NCBI GenBank assembly: GCA_022559845.1
Contig: CM040120.1
Span: 167,010,334 to 167,074,333, forward strand
Origin: Amorphophallus konjac
Taxonomy: Eukaryota; Streptophyta; Magnoliopsida; Alismatales; Araceae
Direction: 5' to 3'
Length of the DNA stretch: 64,000 nt
Position numbers and translations under genes: made by a program
Notes under the pieces: model-generated
Database searches by the model: none
Told to the model about the DNA's origin: nothing
What the model saw: the letters and a program-made list of their open reading frames with translations, nothing else
Shown: positions 1 through 11,448 of the stretch, piece by piece
Position numbering within the stretch: the stretch's first letter is position 1
How the letters are laid out: each line of letters opens with the position of its first letter

Positions 1-365
1 TTGCAGAGGCGACCTCGACTGATGCTACTGCAGTGGGCTGCTATGCTCACCACATTCAGTCTCGCACCTCCATCAACCGGAAGTGCACACCGGCTGCCAG
101 GAGGGTGGCCAAGAAGAATGCCAGCACATTGCAAAGTCGGCTATCCACTCCGGGCAAGTTCGTGCTCATCGGAGGTGTCTGAGTACTCCTGAATGGCCGT
201 TAAGCCAGAGTTACACCCGATAGGGTGATTTTCATGGTGCCGGTACACAACTCATTCTAGGCACTGACTCAAAGCAAGACGGACCGCTTCGAGTCCAAAT
301 CAAAGGGGGGATTGGCCCCAAAGTCAATCAGATTCAAACAAATATGGGTGCCCAAGCATGCACAG
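1..365 (+). pseudogene. Remnant of the pre-gag ORF of Tat copy A
   Basis: This stretch is the decayed counterpart of the intact ORF at 37668-38378 in copy B. Shared landmarks are a basic stretch reading as ARRVAKKNA in one frame, the phrase for LQSRLST, and a segment ending in IWVPK. Frameshifts and stops break it, and its start lies left of the window. Its function is unknown; in copy B the ORF lies between the primer-binding site and gag, so it is probably the first gene of the element. Confidence 0.6.
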
Positions 366-780
366 GCCCCGATTTCAACTACACTATGGTTTGCCATGAT
401 TGACATACCCGTGAGAGAAGATAATAACAAGAAGAGAAGACTGAGATGTCGGTCCCGCCGTGTCTAGAACTAGCACCCTCGGGTTCCGTTCAATGGGCAA
501 AAATCTACTACTCCCGTGATAAGAAGCACGACGGAACAACCTTACAAGACCGCTGCACCTACAAGTCACCGGCATGAGTCGAAGTGCCATGCTATTTGAT
601 ATGCCCTGCCAAAGGGCAAAATGATACTACTCAAGCCGTCCAAGGGCAATCCTATGGCCGTCAAGACACCTCTCTAGGGACGTTGCGATCCCTAAAATAT
701 ATGATGATTCGGAGAAGCAGGCATCTCCAGACATTCATCTATAACACAGCCGGAGTGACCAGCCGCTACGAGAATTCATC

Positions 781-2807
781 TATGGAAGCTGCAGCTGAGA
801 TAACACAAGCTCACGCTGAAGAAACAAGCGCGGATCTGATCGCGATGACTGCAAATGTGATCACCACCGAAGATGACGGCGAGAGACTAGCGCCTGCTTC
901 AGATATTCCATCGGAAGGGCAGGGTCATGCCTTCTGCTCCTCTATGCCTGATCTGGATACTATGATGATGATGATGCAAAGATATCAACAAGAAGTTGAG
1001 ATGCTGAGAAGGCAGCTCAGCGAGCTGAGCACACATCCCACAACCACGAAAGGGACTGAAGTTCTCCCTGAAACCTCGCAACGACGTGCTGATGAATTCG
1101 AAGCTTCTCCTCCAATGATGGCCCATCAACTAGCACCTAATTACACTGGGGCATGACCCCGCTACTGCAGCCCGCTCCTCATCATTACGGAAATGCGTAT
1201 GCACCTCAAGCAGCAGCGCAATGATGCCGCAGATGCAACAAGCTCAACTATGTCCAAGCCCGGTTGACCCGACAGTGATGAACAAATTAATGATAGAACA
1301 GATGATCGAAGAGAAGCTGACCAATAGAGGTGATGATGATCATGCCTCGTTTGATGTTTACAAGGTGCCATATCCGATTCACCATGCTTCTAAAAAACTA
1401 CCTGTTGGCTTCAGTAAGCCGCCGAAGTATGATAAATTCAACGGGCGAGGCTCGCCTAAAGAGTACATAGCACATTATATTAGCGTGATGGGTGACCTAG
1501 CCATAAAAGACTCCTATCTACTGAAGTTCTTTGGAGCCTCCCTCATGGGCCTCGCCTTCGATTGCTATTCAAACCTATTGGCCAGGTCTATTAGTGATTG
1601 GTCAGATATGCAATGAAAGTTTCGAGAACAGTTCCACATTGCTAAAAGAGAGCTCACCATGGCCGAGCTATATGCCTCCAAGCAGCAGAATGATGAAACA
1701 ACCTTGGAGTATATTAAAATATGGCAGAACCTCAGCATGTGATGCAGGCGTCCGCCACATCAAGAAGATGCAATGCAAATACGCAAACAAAACCTGAGGC
1801 AAGAGATCCTCGAAAAGATGATCAGAATCGAAATAAGGTCTTTTGACGGATTAAACAACATGGTGGCGGAGATCGAGGCCTTCCTCTCCGGTGGTTCCTC
1901 TGCCCTTGCTGTTGCAAGCCACAGGGGCAGATCAGCTTATAAGAGGCTCGAACCTAGGGAAGGTCATACAACCGACTTCAAGGCGTTCAAGCGGCAAAAA
2001 GATCAAGGGGTAGCCTCCCCTCCTCCCGCCAAGCCAGCTGAGTGGCAGGATGGCCCCTCGTTGCGAGCCAATATGAAAAGGCCCTACTCCTTCAGTAAGG
2101 AGAGGACCTCGGTCCTGTTTGAGTGGGCCACTAAGTACAACAAAATCACTCTTCCGGAGCCTAAGAGACCCGGTGATGCCCCAATAAAAGATGATCCCCG
2201 ATTCTGCCCATACAATCAGGCACTCGAGCACCCTATTGAGGCCTGTTATGTATTTAAAAACATCATTGAAAGTTTGATCATGAAAGGGGAGCTCCAGATG
2301 AATGAACATAAAGTGGATCCTCCACGTCCACATGAGCTGCCCGATCTGAAGAGGGGAGTCAACATGGTATCTTTATACCACCTATTACCGGAAGAGGTGT
2401 CCGAGGCTTCCACAACCTACACTAATGAGCATATCATACGGGGACATTTAGAACCCTTGGGCCCGATACAAGAAGCTAAAGGAAAATCAGAAGTGCCGTG
2501 CATACTAGATGACATGTCGTGGAGGCATACGCCGACCGCAAAGGAGAAGAAAAAAAAGACCTCAAAGAATATAGGGAGGAGCATTGTTCTCTCTTGCAAT
2601 ACATTATCGACCTTACCTAGCTCAAGCCAAGCTGATGAGGAAGAAAATGAAGAAGTATGCCTTCCACCATCCGATGAGGAGGCACGTCACAATACCCCTC
2701 CTCCATGTGAGTGTATGGGGGCAGAAATGTCAACCTCCAGGGGACAAGATGTTCACGGCGGTGATGATGAAATGCCGTTGAATCTACCTAGAACTGAGAC
2801 AGGGTGA
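781..2807 (+). pseudogene. Tat gag, first copy (copy A), broken
   Basis: The product would be the structural Gag that packages element RNA in cytoplasmic particles. The N-terminal part (781-1156) has an acidic stretch and a predicted coiled coil around QRYQQEVEMLRRQLSEL. Next come the capsid-like region (KFNGRGSPKEYIAHYI, about 1436-1480) and, after a stop near 1614, a segment with ICKQNLRQEILEKM (1783-1824). The tail carries a degenerate knuckle, FCPYNQALEHPIEAC (2201-2245), with Asn where sister copies have His. Reading is continuous from 1773 to 2807 (344 aa), but in-frame stops near 1614 and 1740 kill the whole. The same order occurs in copy B (38732-39591 plus 52924-54008). It is followed directly by a second, related gag segment. 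Confidence 0.8.
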
Positions 2808-3150
2808 TCCCGCCATGGTGCAGAGCTATATCAAAGGTTGTAAGAAGTCGAAGAGATAAAGAAAAAATTAAGCAAGATGGGCTTATACCTAGCAATACCC
2901 GGGCAAGTCGGGCCTTCATCCGAGGCTTTGTAGGGTGATGCTGAGCCACTCGGAACCTCACCGCCGTCAGCTACACCTCGGCTAGTAGATGATCATGCAG
3001 GGGGCAGCCCCCCCTCAACATCTACAACACATGCCTTTGATACATCCTTCAGCCTCCTGGGGGCATTAGGGGGCAAGCATGATACCTCATACTATGTCGA
3101 GGATAAACTCGCTTCTACAATCAGCTGGCTCACACCCAAGCTCGATAGCT

Positions 3151-3958
3151 CCGACGGTGATGAATAAGCCAAGGGTCGAGCGAGTGGCCAAGATGAAACT
3201 GATCGAGGGGGAAGTCACTGAGGCCGAATTACAAATAATCAAACAAAGAGATGATGAGTCCGCTTTAGACTATACAAGAAGAGGGGGAAATCCCCATGAA
3301 AGATGCAGGTGCCCTCCAAGATACGAGGACGCCGTTCGAAGATGTGAAAGAAATCTGAAAGATGAAATCCTATAAAGGGTGATAGGCATTGAAGTCAGAA
3401 CCTTTGAACATCCAAATGATCTAGCAGCTGACGCTGAGGCGTTCTTGATGATGTATTTTTCGGCTACTACTACCCTGAGCCGGAAAGATGAATTGGCCGG
3501 CAAGAATCTGGCGCAAGAGGAAATATGCACCTCAGATTTTAAGGATTTCGAGCTATAATAGAAGAAAACGAAATAGGCAGCCGGGGTCTCTCCCACTAAG
3601 CATGTTGAACAAGCACCTTCGCTAAGGGATAAAATGAAGAAGCTGTATTCTTTCCCAAGAAACAAGACTCGGATCCTCTTCAAGTGGGCCCGAGAACATG
3701 GCAAAATTGTGCTCCTAGAGTCTTAAAGACCGAGCGATGTTAAAAGGAGGGACGACCCTCGATTCTGCCAATATCAACGAATGATGGGGCGTTCTAGATT
3801 GCTACATATTTAAAGATGTCATCAAAGGCCTGATCAAGAGAGGCGAATTACAAATGGGCGAGTACAAGGTGGACCCACCACAATCTCATCAGATGCCCGA
3901 CTTGAAGAAGGTGGCTAATGTCACCGCACCGCACCAGTCACAAAACAATATGCTCTAA
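3151..3958 (+). pseudogene. Tat gag, second tandem copy (copy A), broken
   Basis: This segment repeats the C-terminal half of the preceding gag. It has an ELQIIKQRDDESALDY segment, then a CRCPPRYEDAVRRCERNLKDEIL segment matching the CRRPPHQEDAMQICKQNLRQEIL region of the first copy. The phrases MKKLYSFPRNKTRILFKWA, DDPRFCQYQ and GELQMGEYKVDPPQ each have a counterpart in copy one. Several stops (near 3373, 3556, 3724) and a frameshift close to the knuckle make it non-functional. The better-preserved equivalent in copy B is 54150-54980, so the duplication is older than the split of A and B. I infer an ancestral gag duplication, not a chance nested insertion. Confidence 0.7.
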
Positions 3959-4624
3959 AGGGCATTTCCAAGCCCCCGAGCTATGGCGGGAAGTCGGGAA
4001 AGATGCTCTAAGATATAAATGGTACCCCATTCTTGGAGCAGATATATGAAATGCCAAGAATTCTATCTACGGCCACTGCTAGATGTGTTTTCCCCCCTCC
4101 TAGAGGCGATAATCACATGTAATAGTGATGAATGAAATGATAATATAGGCCTTTCAAGGGTCGGGCTATTCTATCGCAAATTTTTGCACTGCATATCGGC
4201 TGACGATTACAGGGGCTATCCAAATGATGAAGGCCCAAATGGCAATAAAAAAAGAGAAAGAAGGTGACGAAGAGGCGGTGAAAATAATGATGAAAATAAT
4301 GATGGATGGTGGTGATGAAATGATCACGTGGATCATGATGGATGATATAATAAAAAGAGAAGGAAAAGAGAAATGATGATGAGATGAGCTCGTAAATTTT
4401 GATGAATGATGATGATGAAATGATCATGGAGATCACGATGACTGAAAAAATTATGCATGAATAAAAAATGATGATGATGAAGGAGAAAAGATCATGAAGA
4501 TCGTAACAAATGATGAAAAGAAGAATGATGAAAAATATGATAGAATGATCAAGAGGACGACCAAAATTATGATGCAGAAGGCAAAAATGGTGATGAAAAT
4601 AACAAAAAGATGTTAAAGATGTCT
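3959..4624. repeat. GATGAT/AAATGATGA-rich low-complexity tract
   Basis: No gene is visible. After a short stretch homologous to 54980-55060 in copy B, the sequence becomes a degenerate run of GATGA, AAATGATGA and GATCATG words. It is probably an untranslated part of the Tat element that expanded by slippage. Confidence 0.7.
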
Positions 4625-6022
4625 AGCCGTCGATGTCCGGGTGGACGGATATTCGAAGATGATCAAAAATATTCAAGGTACCCATCGTCGGCATCCAGGC
4701 CAACAAATATTCAAAATATTCAAGATGTTCAACCGTCGGCACCTTGGCCGACAGATGTCTAAAGGTATTCAGGATATTCGATCGCCGGCCTCCAGCCGAT
4801 GAATACCCGAAGATGTCCAAGACACTCAGCCAGATATTCAAAGCTGCTCGAAGATATCCTACCGTCGGCATCTGATCTGGCAGATATTTGTAAATATTCA
4901 TTGATACTCAAGAAATTCAATCACCGGTATCCGGCTTCACAAATGATAAAGGATGTTTCAAAATGTTCAACTGCCGGCATTCAGCCCGACAGATATTTGA
5001 AGATGCTCAAACGATGTTAAGATGATTCAATCGTCGGCATCCAGCCTGAAAAATGTTCCATGTTGTCCAAGATGTTCAGCCATCCGCATTTAAGCCGACA
5101 GATGATTCCACGATGGCGAAGATGCACAAAGATCTTCAAAGATATCAAAGATGCTGAAACGTTGGCACTTGGGCCAACAAATGTTCGCAGATATACGGAG
5201 ATGTTCTAAATAATACGTCCGTCGGCGTCCACGCCGATAGATATGTAAAGATGCTCGCAAATATTCAATCGTCGGCGTCCAGTCTGACAGATGTTTGAAA
5301 ATATCCATAGATGTTAACATGGCTCAACCGTCGGCATTTAGCTCGATAGATGTTCAAGAATATTTGAGGATATTCAAGATGTTCAATCATCGGCATTCAG
5401 CCCCACAGATGTTTGAAAATATTCAAAGATGTTGATGATGTTTAACCATCGGCGTTCCACCCAACAGATGTTCAAGATGTTCAAAAGATATTCAAGAGAT
5501 TCAACTTTCAGCATTCAGCCCGATAGATTTTTGAAGCTATACGAAGATGTTAAAGATTTTCAACCATAGGCATGCAGACCGATAGATGTTTGGAGATGTT
5601 CAAAGATGTTCGATGATGTTCGATGGTGTTCGAGGATGTTCAAAGATGTTCGATGATTCGATGATGTGATGATATTTGATGATGTTCAAAGATGTTCGAT
5701 GATGTTCGATGGTATTTGATGATGTTTGAAGATGTTCGATGATTCGATGATGTGACGATATTCGATGATGTTCAAAGATGGTTTGATGATGTTGGAAGAT
5801 GTTCGATGATGTTCGATGGTATTCGATGATATTTAAAGATGTTCGATGATTCGATGATGTGGCTATATTTGATGATGTTCAAAGATGATGTGATGATGTT
5901 CAATGATGGTCGATGATGATGGTGATGTCAACCCATTGGCATCCGTGCCAACGGATGTTCGAGGATGATCAAGATATTCAACCGTCGGCGATCAAGTCGG
6001 AAGGTGTTCAATATTCAACCAT
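4625..6022. repeat. Minisatellite with TCGGC...GCCGA hairpin core
   Basis: Degenerate units of about 48-60 bp (one interval is about 80 bp) read roughly TCAACCGTCGGCATCCAG, then CCGACAGATGTTCAA and AT-rich filler. The core TCGGC-N5-8-GCCGA is an inverted repeat, so most units could fold a short stem. Cores lie near 4688, 4736, 4785, 4865, 4923, 4974, 5034 and 5083 and continue to 5550, then reappear at 5935-6022. The block lies in the internal non-coding part of Tat copy A between gag and the polypurine end. Confidence 0.75.
5590..5935. repeat. GATGTTC/GATGATGTTCGAT microsatellite
   Basis: The minisatellite units collapse here into near-pure GATGTTC, GATGATGTT and GATGATTCGATGATGT words. A larger period is visible: the phrase GATGTTCGATGATTCGATGAT recurs about every 90-100 bp (near 5646, 5731 and 5837). 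No coding potential is seen. Confidence 0.75.
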
Positions 6023-6036
6023 TGGCGATCAAGCCA

Positions 6037-6127
6037 ACAAAAAAAAGAAAGAAAAGAAAAGAAGGGAAAAGGGGGGGGGGAAGGAGAAAAAAGAAAAAAA
6101 GAGAAGAAAAAAGATAAAAGAATAAAA
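6037..6127 (+). repeat. Purine-only tract (A/G)
   Basis: About 90 bases are almost purely A and G, including a run of ten G near 6069-6078. It sits between the minisatellite and the Cassandra insertion, inside Tat copy A. It could be an accessory polypurine tract or simple-sequence expansion; it is too far from the LTR (11449) to be the main priming site. Confidence 0.6.
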
Positions 6128-6273
6128 AAACCACTATCAAAGCCTCCGAGAGATGTCAACTCGTAAAGTCCCACTGGAGATGAAAATCTCTTTTGTCCCA
6201 CTTACGAATAAACCTGTGTCCCGGACCTTCCGTCTGAAGCGAAGAATAAAAAGATCATTACTTTGACTCGGAC

Positions 6274-6516
6274 TTTAACACCCTCAAATATGCATAAGTT
6301 GTACTCTATATCATCGAGCCGTGTTTTGAAGTATCAGCTCAGTTCTTGAAAAGAACTGCGAAGTTAAGTGTGCTTAATGGGGAGTAATACTGGGATGGGT
6401 GACCTCCCAGGAAGTCCCTCATTCTGGAGCCGATCACTGTTAGAAATGGATAAAACTGTGAGACCGGTAGGCCAAAGCGAATTATATCTCGACAATATAG
6501 AGTACGGGACGTGACA
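6274..6516 (+). repeat. Cassandra 5' LTR with 5S rRNA-like segment
   Basis: The LTR starts TTTAACACCC, with T replacing the G of the canonical TG end preserved at 6751, and ends GTGACA. Positions about 6345-6425 resemble 5S rRNA, including AAGTTAAGTGTGCTT (6361-6375) and the C-box-like GGATGGGTGACCTCC (6393-6407). In known Cassandra elements this part keeps RNA polymerase III internal promoter elements. Confidence 0.92.
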
Positions 6517-6519
6517 GAA

Positions 6520-6533
6520 TGGTATAAGAGCCA
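6520..6533 (+). other. Cassandra primer-binding site (initiator Met tRNA type)
   Basis: TGGTATAAGAGCCA lies 3 bp after the LTR. It matches the usual plant TGGTATCAGAGC primer site except for one C-to-A change. Confidence 0.85.
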
Positions 6534-6756
6534 TACCCCAGTCGGAAGGGTGGGAAGTAAGTGCCATGGAGGGAAAAGTGCTATGCTATGAGAGTCACCT
6601 CTTAAACCAGCAATGGGACAAAGTGCTATATAGTGGGAGGCACCTCTTGAGCCCGTAGGGGCCACCTATAGAGTCCTACCTGCCTAGGGGTTTGATTGCG
6701 TGCTATATGTGCCCAGCGACGAGGACGTCGCCAATATAAGACGGGTAGACTGTAAC

Positions 6757-9700
6757 TGTAATGCCCTGGATCCTTGGTGGATCTTTGCTTGATCTTTTGC
6801 AGGTCTTGTGGGATCTTTCGGATCTGTTTCGGATTGGTTTATTGAGTTTCGGTGCGCTTTTGTGGCTTCCAAGTTGAGTTTGACGAGCCGTGTGGGTTTT
6901 TCTCACGTACTAGTTACGGAACCCTACGGTGAGTTTGTTTGTCAATTCTCGAACTCATGGATGCTACAGCGATGAAGTACTCTTCGAGCCGGTCGTTTCG
7001 ACTATTTTTTGCGTATTTTTCTGAATTTGTGCATTTTCGGCGCATTTTTGGAATTTTCAGAAATTAGGAAAATTTCCTAATTTCTTTTCTATTTCTTTTC
7101 TTTTCCTCTCTCTTCCTTCTCATTCGCCGCCGTCGCCTCTCTCTCTCCCATTTTCTCTCCCGTTCGCCTCCTCGGCTCCGGCTGCAGACGGAGGACCTAG
7201 AGACACGTGTTGGGGACGTGATGGAGTTGGCGGGTGCGCGAGGGAGCAAGGATCGGATCGATTCTGGCGCGATCCCGAACGGTGGATTCAAAGCCGGTGA
7301 AATCAGTTCGCGAGTGGTTTTCGGCGTGGTTTAGTCCCTTCGGGGCACAGTTTCTTCGGTGGAGGTAGGGTGATTGATCCTTACTTCGTCCTCTCCGTTT
7401 TCCCTGCCATTGCACGACGTTCGGCTAGGAAACGGTCGAGTTTGGGCTTGTTTTGCCTAAACCGTGATTTTCGTGGTTTTTAGGGTCGGCCGGTAAACGG
7501 TGACCATTTGCGGCGTAGTTAGTTTCTAACTGACCGCTGGGATGTTAGGATCCCATCCACGTTGATTTCGTGTGGTTTGGTGTTCATTCGAGGCCGGTAG
7601 AAGCCCGGGAACCTCGGTGACCCACTTAGGGTCGATTTGTGGAAATCGCCCGAATCTTGCGTTTTTGAGCTTGCATGTGGGGTTTGAAGTCCCCTGATGT
7701 TTTTTTTGGTCATTTGGGTTTGTATTCCCTACGCTTCGGCGTGAATGGGGCGTGGAACGGGCCGGTTTGGCCGTTCCTCTGTTTTCCCGCCGTATGGGAA
7801 GTAGCGGTCGTTTCAGAGGCCGTTATTTGGCTCTGACGGCCCTACGATAGACCGCCATTTGATTTGGTGTTTTTAAGTTTTCTGGCTTTTGGGAATGTGA
7901 CGGCCCTAGGGTGGCGCGTCGCTTCCTTGTAACGCGCCTAGGCTAGTGCGTTACTTCGCCTTCGTCATTTTGTGCTGGGGTTGAGTCGGTTGATCTAACG
8001 CGCTTAACCCAGTGCGTTAGATGGATGTAACGCGCCCTGCCCTGGCCGTTACTTGCTGTTTGACTGACGTTTGACCTGTTGAGGCGGTGCCTCCAGCGGT
8101 CGTACCCCGTGCGTTGTTTGAGTGTAACGCGCCTGCCCCTGGCCGTTACATTCTGTTTTGGCCGAGCTTGGGTGGCTGTGCCCGTTGGATGTAACGGTTG
8201 TGCCCCCATGCGTCGTTGTGGTACAACACGCCTGCTCCTGGCCGTCGTTGGTTGTTTTGTGCTGGGTTGAGGGTGGCTGTGCACGTTGAGAGTAACGCGC
8301 CTGCCCCCGTGTGTCGTTTGGCTATGACGCCCCTCCCCTGCCGTGTTGTTTAGTTGTAACGCGCCTGACGTTGCGTGTTACTTCGCTTTGGTTGAGGGTG
8401 GCTGTGCACGTTGAGAATAACGCGCCTACCCCCGTGCGTCGTTTGGTTGTAACGCGCCTAGTGTTGTGCGTTACTTGGCTTTAGTGTGGTTTTGTAGGTT
8501 TGTCAGGGTGGTGTGTGTGACGGATTGATTCCGTCCATTGTTTGGGAAGTAACGGCCGTGGACTCGACCGTCATATGCTTGTAGCGGTCCAGGTGTGGTG
8601 CGTTACATCCCTTGTGCTCTGTTTCCCGTGTTTTGGTTTCTGCTTGTCTTGGCTTATCCTTGTGGTCTACCCGTTGTCCCGTGGATGTCTTCCGACATCC
8701 TATGAGGGCTAAGACTACGTTGTAAGGTGGCCAGGAGTCTTCTTGCTTAAGGTAGGATTCTCTTTCCTACTTTTCGAGCATTGCTGTTGGGTTCAGGTCA
8801 ACCCGGTGTGACCCAGTGGTTGACGTGTGACCTTCGCTTGTGTTTGGTCTGGTTCCGGTCAACCTGGGGTGACCCAGGGGTTGACAGGCAACCTTGTGTG
8901 TCTCGGTGGTTGTGTCCGGCTCGAGACATTGCTTCTGGATGCCTCGAGGTGTGGTTCTACCTCGGTTTGTGTGTCCAGGCGTGTCTGAGGGTTCTTGGTG
9001 TTTCCCTCAGGTCTACGTGTGTTGTTTTCTGCGGAGCGTAGTTTTTCTGACTTAGGATTAGACCGATTGGCGGCTCGTTCCGCTGTTTGTGACGATCTTG
9101 CCTTTGAGTCATCCGACTCAGGGATCGTTACGTTGTAGGTCTAGTTGCCTGGTCCTGAGTCTGTTGGCGGTTGCTTGACTGCCTTGGTGCTTTGTGGTGC
9201 ACGAGACGGGCCTCTCTTGGACTGTCTGTGCTTTAGCACCTGTGTTTCGGAGTTCGTGCCTTGTGAGCCTCCACTAGTTGTAGCCCTAGGCTTTTGCCGA
9301 CCCACCGGGAGTGGTGGAGGGGTTTTCCTGTTGCGTTTGGTACGTACGGTTTTCAAGCTAGTTCCGTAGGCCCCAGCCAACGGTAGCGTCCTACCGAGGG
9401 GAATACTAGCTAGAGGCCTGACCTAGGTAGAGGTCGGTGTGTGCACACATGGTCAGGGACTGGGGACTTGCGCCGACGGGCGTGGCCCTGACTAGTCACT
9501 CGCAGTTGGTGCTGTAGTTTCGTGCTGTGGTACCATGTTTCCTTGGAATTGTTGTTCCTCGGACCTGGTTCTTGGTGTGTCTTGTCCTTGAGTGACATGA
9601 CACTTGTGGCGCAGTGTAAGTCGTCAGTGGACGCTTCTGGCTGTTCTTCTGGGAGGAGGGTGCTCCTGTCACTCGGTGCTGTGACTCTCGCGTTTTCTTG

Positions 9701-10572
9701 TGCGTTGTGACCCTTGCGAGTTGCCCTCTCGTGGTCGTACTCGAGGTCAGTGTTCTGTCGTTGGCATGACATTCTCGTCATGCGTGGGGCTGCGTGCACG
9801 ACATCTCCTGTCGTGTTTTGTCTGTGTTTTCGGCGTTGGCGTCTGCCTTCGCCTTTCTTTTGGCTGACGGATTGGGTTACCCTACTGCGTGAGTTTGGGG
9901 TTGACCGTCTGTTGCCGTTTGGAGTAGCTTAGGGTGCCGAGTCCTCCTCGATGGCCATGTTCCGTGTTTTACGGCCTCGCTCTTCTTTGTTGTTGAGCTC
10001 CCCTTGCTCTTAGCCTGTTCCTTACTCCTGTTGTACCTGTTCTGTTTACAGCTTTGTAGTGTAGCTTCTCCTGCTTTGCTGCACTCGTTGTTTCTGTTGC
10101 TTCCGTTGCACTGTGCGTTTTTCCAGTGGGGATCCGCGTGACCCCTACTGAGTTTCTGTAGAGACTCACCCCTGCTTTTCAGGTGGGTTTCACCGTCTGC
10201 CTCTGCTGTCCTTGGTGGAGCGCGTTCGCTGTAGTAGCCAGCTGCACCTGCGTCGGGCTTCTCCCGACCTCTGTGTACGTTTCTTTTCTGTCAGACTGTA
10301 CATGTTGTCTTTCCTTTGGGGCTGGACTCTGTGTATAATTGTAAATTTGAATTATTAATGAAAAAGTAATTTTATTTCTGCCACTTTAGCAATCCAATGT
10401 AATGAGATTTAATTGCTTACTGTTATATCTGCTGGCTTCAATGTATTCCACACACTCCTTTTTCCCTTCGACGCTTTCCCGCGCTTGGGAGGCCTCGCGG
10501 GTCCCATGTGGTATCACGTGTATTCGGTATTCATACCGGGTGCACCGGGTATCCGGAATCCGGGTCGCTACA
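6757..10572 (+). mobile_element. Solo LTR of a gypsy-type element, inserted in the Cassandra 3' LTR
   Basis: This 3816-bp unit starts TGTAATGCCC, ends GCTACA, and is bounded by the 5-bp duplication GTAAC (6752-6756 and 10573-10577). No internal domain, primer site or coding sequence is present, so it is a solo LTR left by LTR-LTR recombination or a very reduced element. Relatives in the window are 55183-56151 (same orientation, first about 970 bp) and 31151-32362 (inverted, inner to 3' part). The C/T-rich leader at 7080-7160 and the GGTGGAGGTAGG phrase near 7358 are shared with 55440-55715. The ORFs inside match no family I recognise. Confidence 0.88.
7896..8610. repeat. TAACG/CGTTA array inside the solo LTR
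   Basis: TAACGCGCC words (for example near 7997, 8028, 8125, 8293, 8357, 8418, 8450) alternate with their inverted form GCGTTA or GGCCGTTA, often as facing pairs. The phrase GGTGGCTGTGCACGTTGAGA occurs twice (about 8267 and 8396). No coding content is credible here. Confidence 0.75.
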
Positions 10573-10814
10573 GTAACACCCTCAAATATAGATAAGTTGT
10601 ACTCTATATCATCGAGGTGCCTTTTGAAGTATCGGCTCAGTTCTTGAAAAGAACTCCTAAGTTAAGCATGCTTAATGGGTAGTAGTATTGGGATGGGTGA
10701 CCTCCCGGGAAGTCCCTCATTCTGAAGCTGATCACTATTGGAAAGGGATAAAAACGTGAGGCCGGTAGGCCAAAACAAACAATACCTCGATAGTATAGAG
10801 TACGGGGCGTGACA
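10573..10814 (+). repeat. Cassandra 3' LTR (main part; first 6 bp at 6751-6756)
   Basis: This matches the 5' LTR along its length, including GGATGGGTGACCTCC at 10691-10705, and ends GTGACA. Its first six bases TGTAAC lie at 6751-6756, before the solo LTR. Bases 10573-10577 are the target duplication of that insertion. Confidence 0.92.
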
Positions 10815-11448
10815 CGGACCCTCCGTCTAAGTCAACGAAAAAAAAAACCTCCTGCCTTCGGCCTGGACCATACGTCTGGACTCGATGAATAAAAAGACCC
10901 TTGCTTCGATACTCATCCCGTGTCGATGAATAAACTACATCAGCTTCCGGCACCCTGTCAGCATTGAGGAATAAACCTTTAACCTAGACCTTCCGTCTAA
11001 GTCAATAAATAAACAACCCTCTTTTATCCAACACTAGCCATCTGTCCTACCGAGATGTTCAATACAACCTAAATGGCTTAGACCTTCCGTCTAAGGCCAG
11101 ATGAACCCGATGTCCTTGCAATGACCTATACCTGATGTCGACGATATAATCATGATTGGTGACTGGCTCTCAGTCAAGGCCAATCGATGCAGACCAATGG
11201 CTTAGACCTTCTGTCTAAGGCCAGATGAACCTAATTCCTTGAGTTAGCATAGACCCAATGCTGACAATGTTATCGGGATTGGCGTCTAGCTTTCTGTTGG
11301 AACCAATCGATATAGTGCACAGCCAAGGCCGTTCACGTGAAGCCGATGATGTTCTGCTCCGATGTCGACCGCTTACCGAGCAAGAAGATACACCCGCAGG
11401 TCCCGCTCCCTCGTCCCTTGTTCGTGACCCCCGCAGATGGGGGGCATT
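10815..11448 (+). other. 3' non-coding end of Tat copy A internal region, with diverged tandem duplication
   Basis: No gene is present. The motif GACCTTCCGTCTAAG with AATAAA-rich filler recurs several times (near 10816, 10998, 11081, 11206), continuing the sequence before the Cassandra insertion. A diverged duplication of about 127 bp starts AATGGCTTAGACC at about 11072 and 11199. The purine-rich AGATGGGGGGCA at 11435-11446 is the likely polypurine tract just before the LTR. Confidence 0.7.

Larger units (their letters stand above)
6274..10814 (+). mobile_element. Cassandra TRIM retrotransposon (720 bp) interrupted by a solo LTR
   Basis: Two 243-bp LTRs carrying a 5S rRNA-derived segment flank a 234-bp non-coding centre (6517-6750). 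The element is bounded by the 5-bp target duplication CGGAC at 6269-6273 and 10815-10819. Outside it the host sequence resumes the repeated ACCTTCCGTCTAAG motif on both sides. Cassandra TRIMs are known as short non-coding elements with 5S sequence in the LTRs and an initiator-Met tRNA primer site, which is what is seen. Without the nested 3816-bp LTR and its duplication, the element is 720 bp. Confidence 0.93.

Noticed and set aside
6330..6430. 5S rRNA gene (also 10630-10730)
   Set aside because: The similarity covers only part of 5S RNA, is diverged, and sits inside paired LTRs with a primer site and CGGAC target duplication. It is the 5S-derived part of Cassandra, not a gene.
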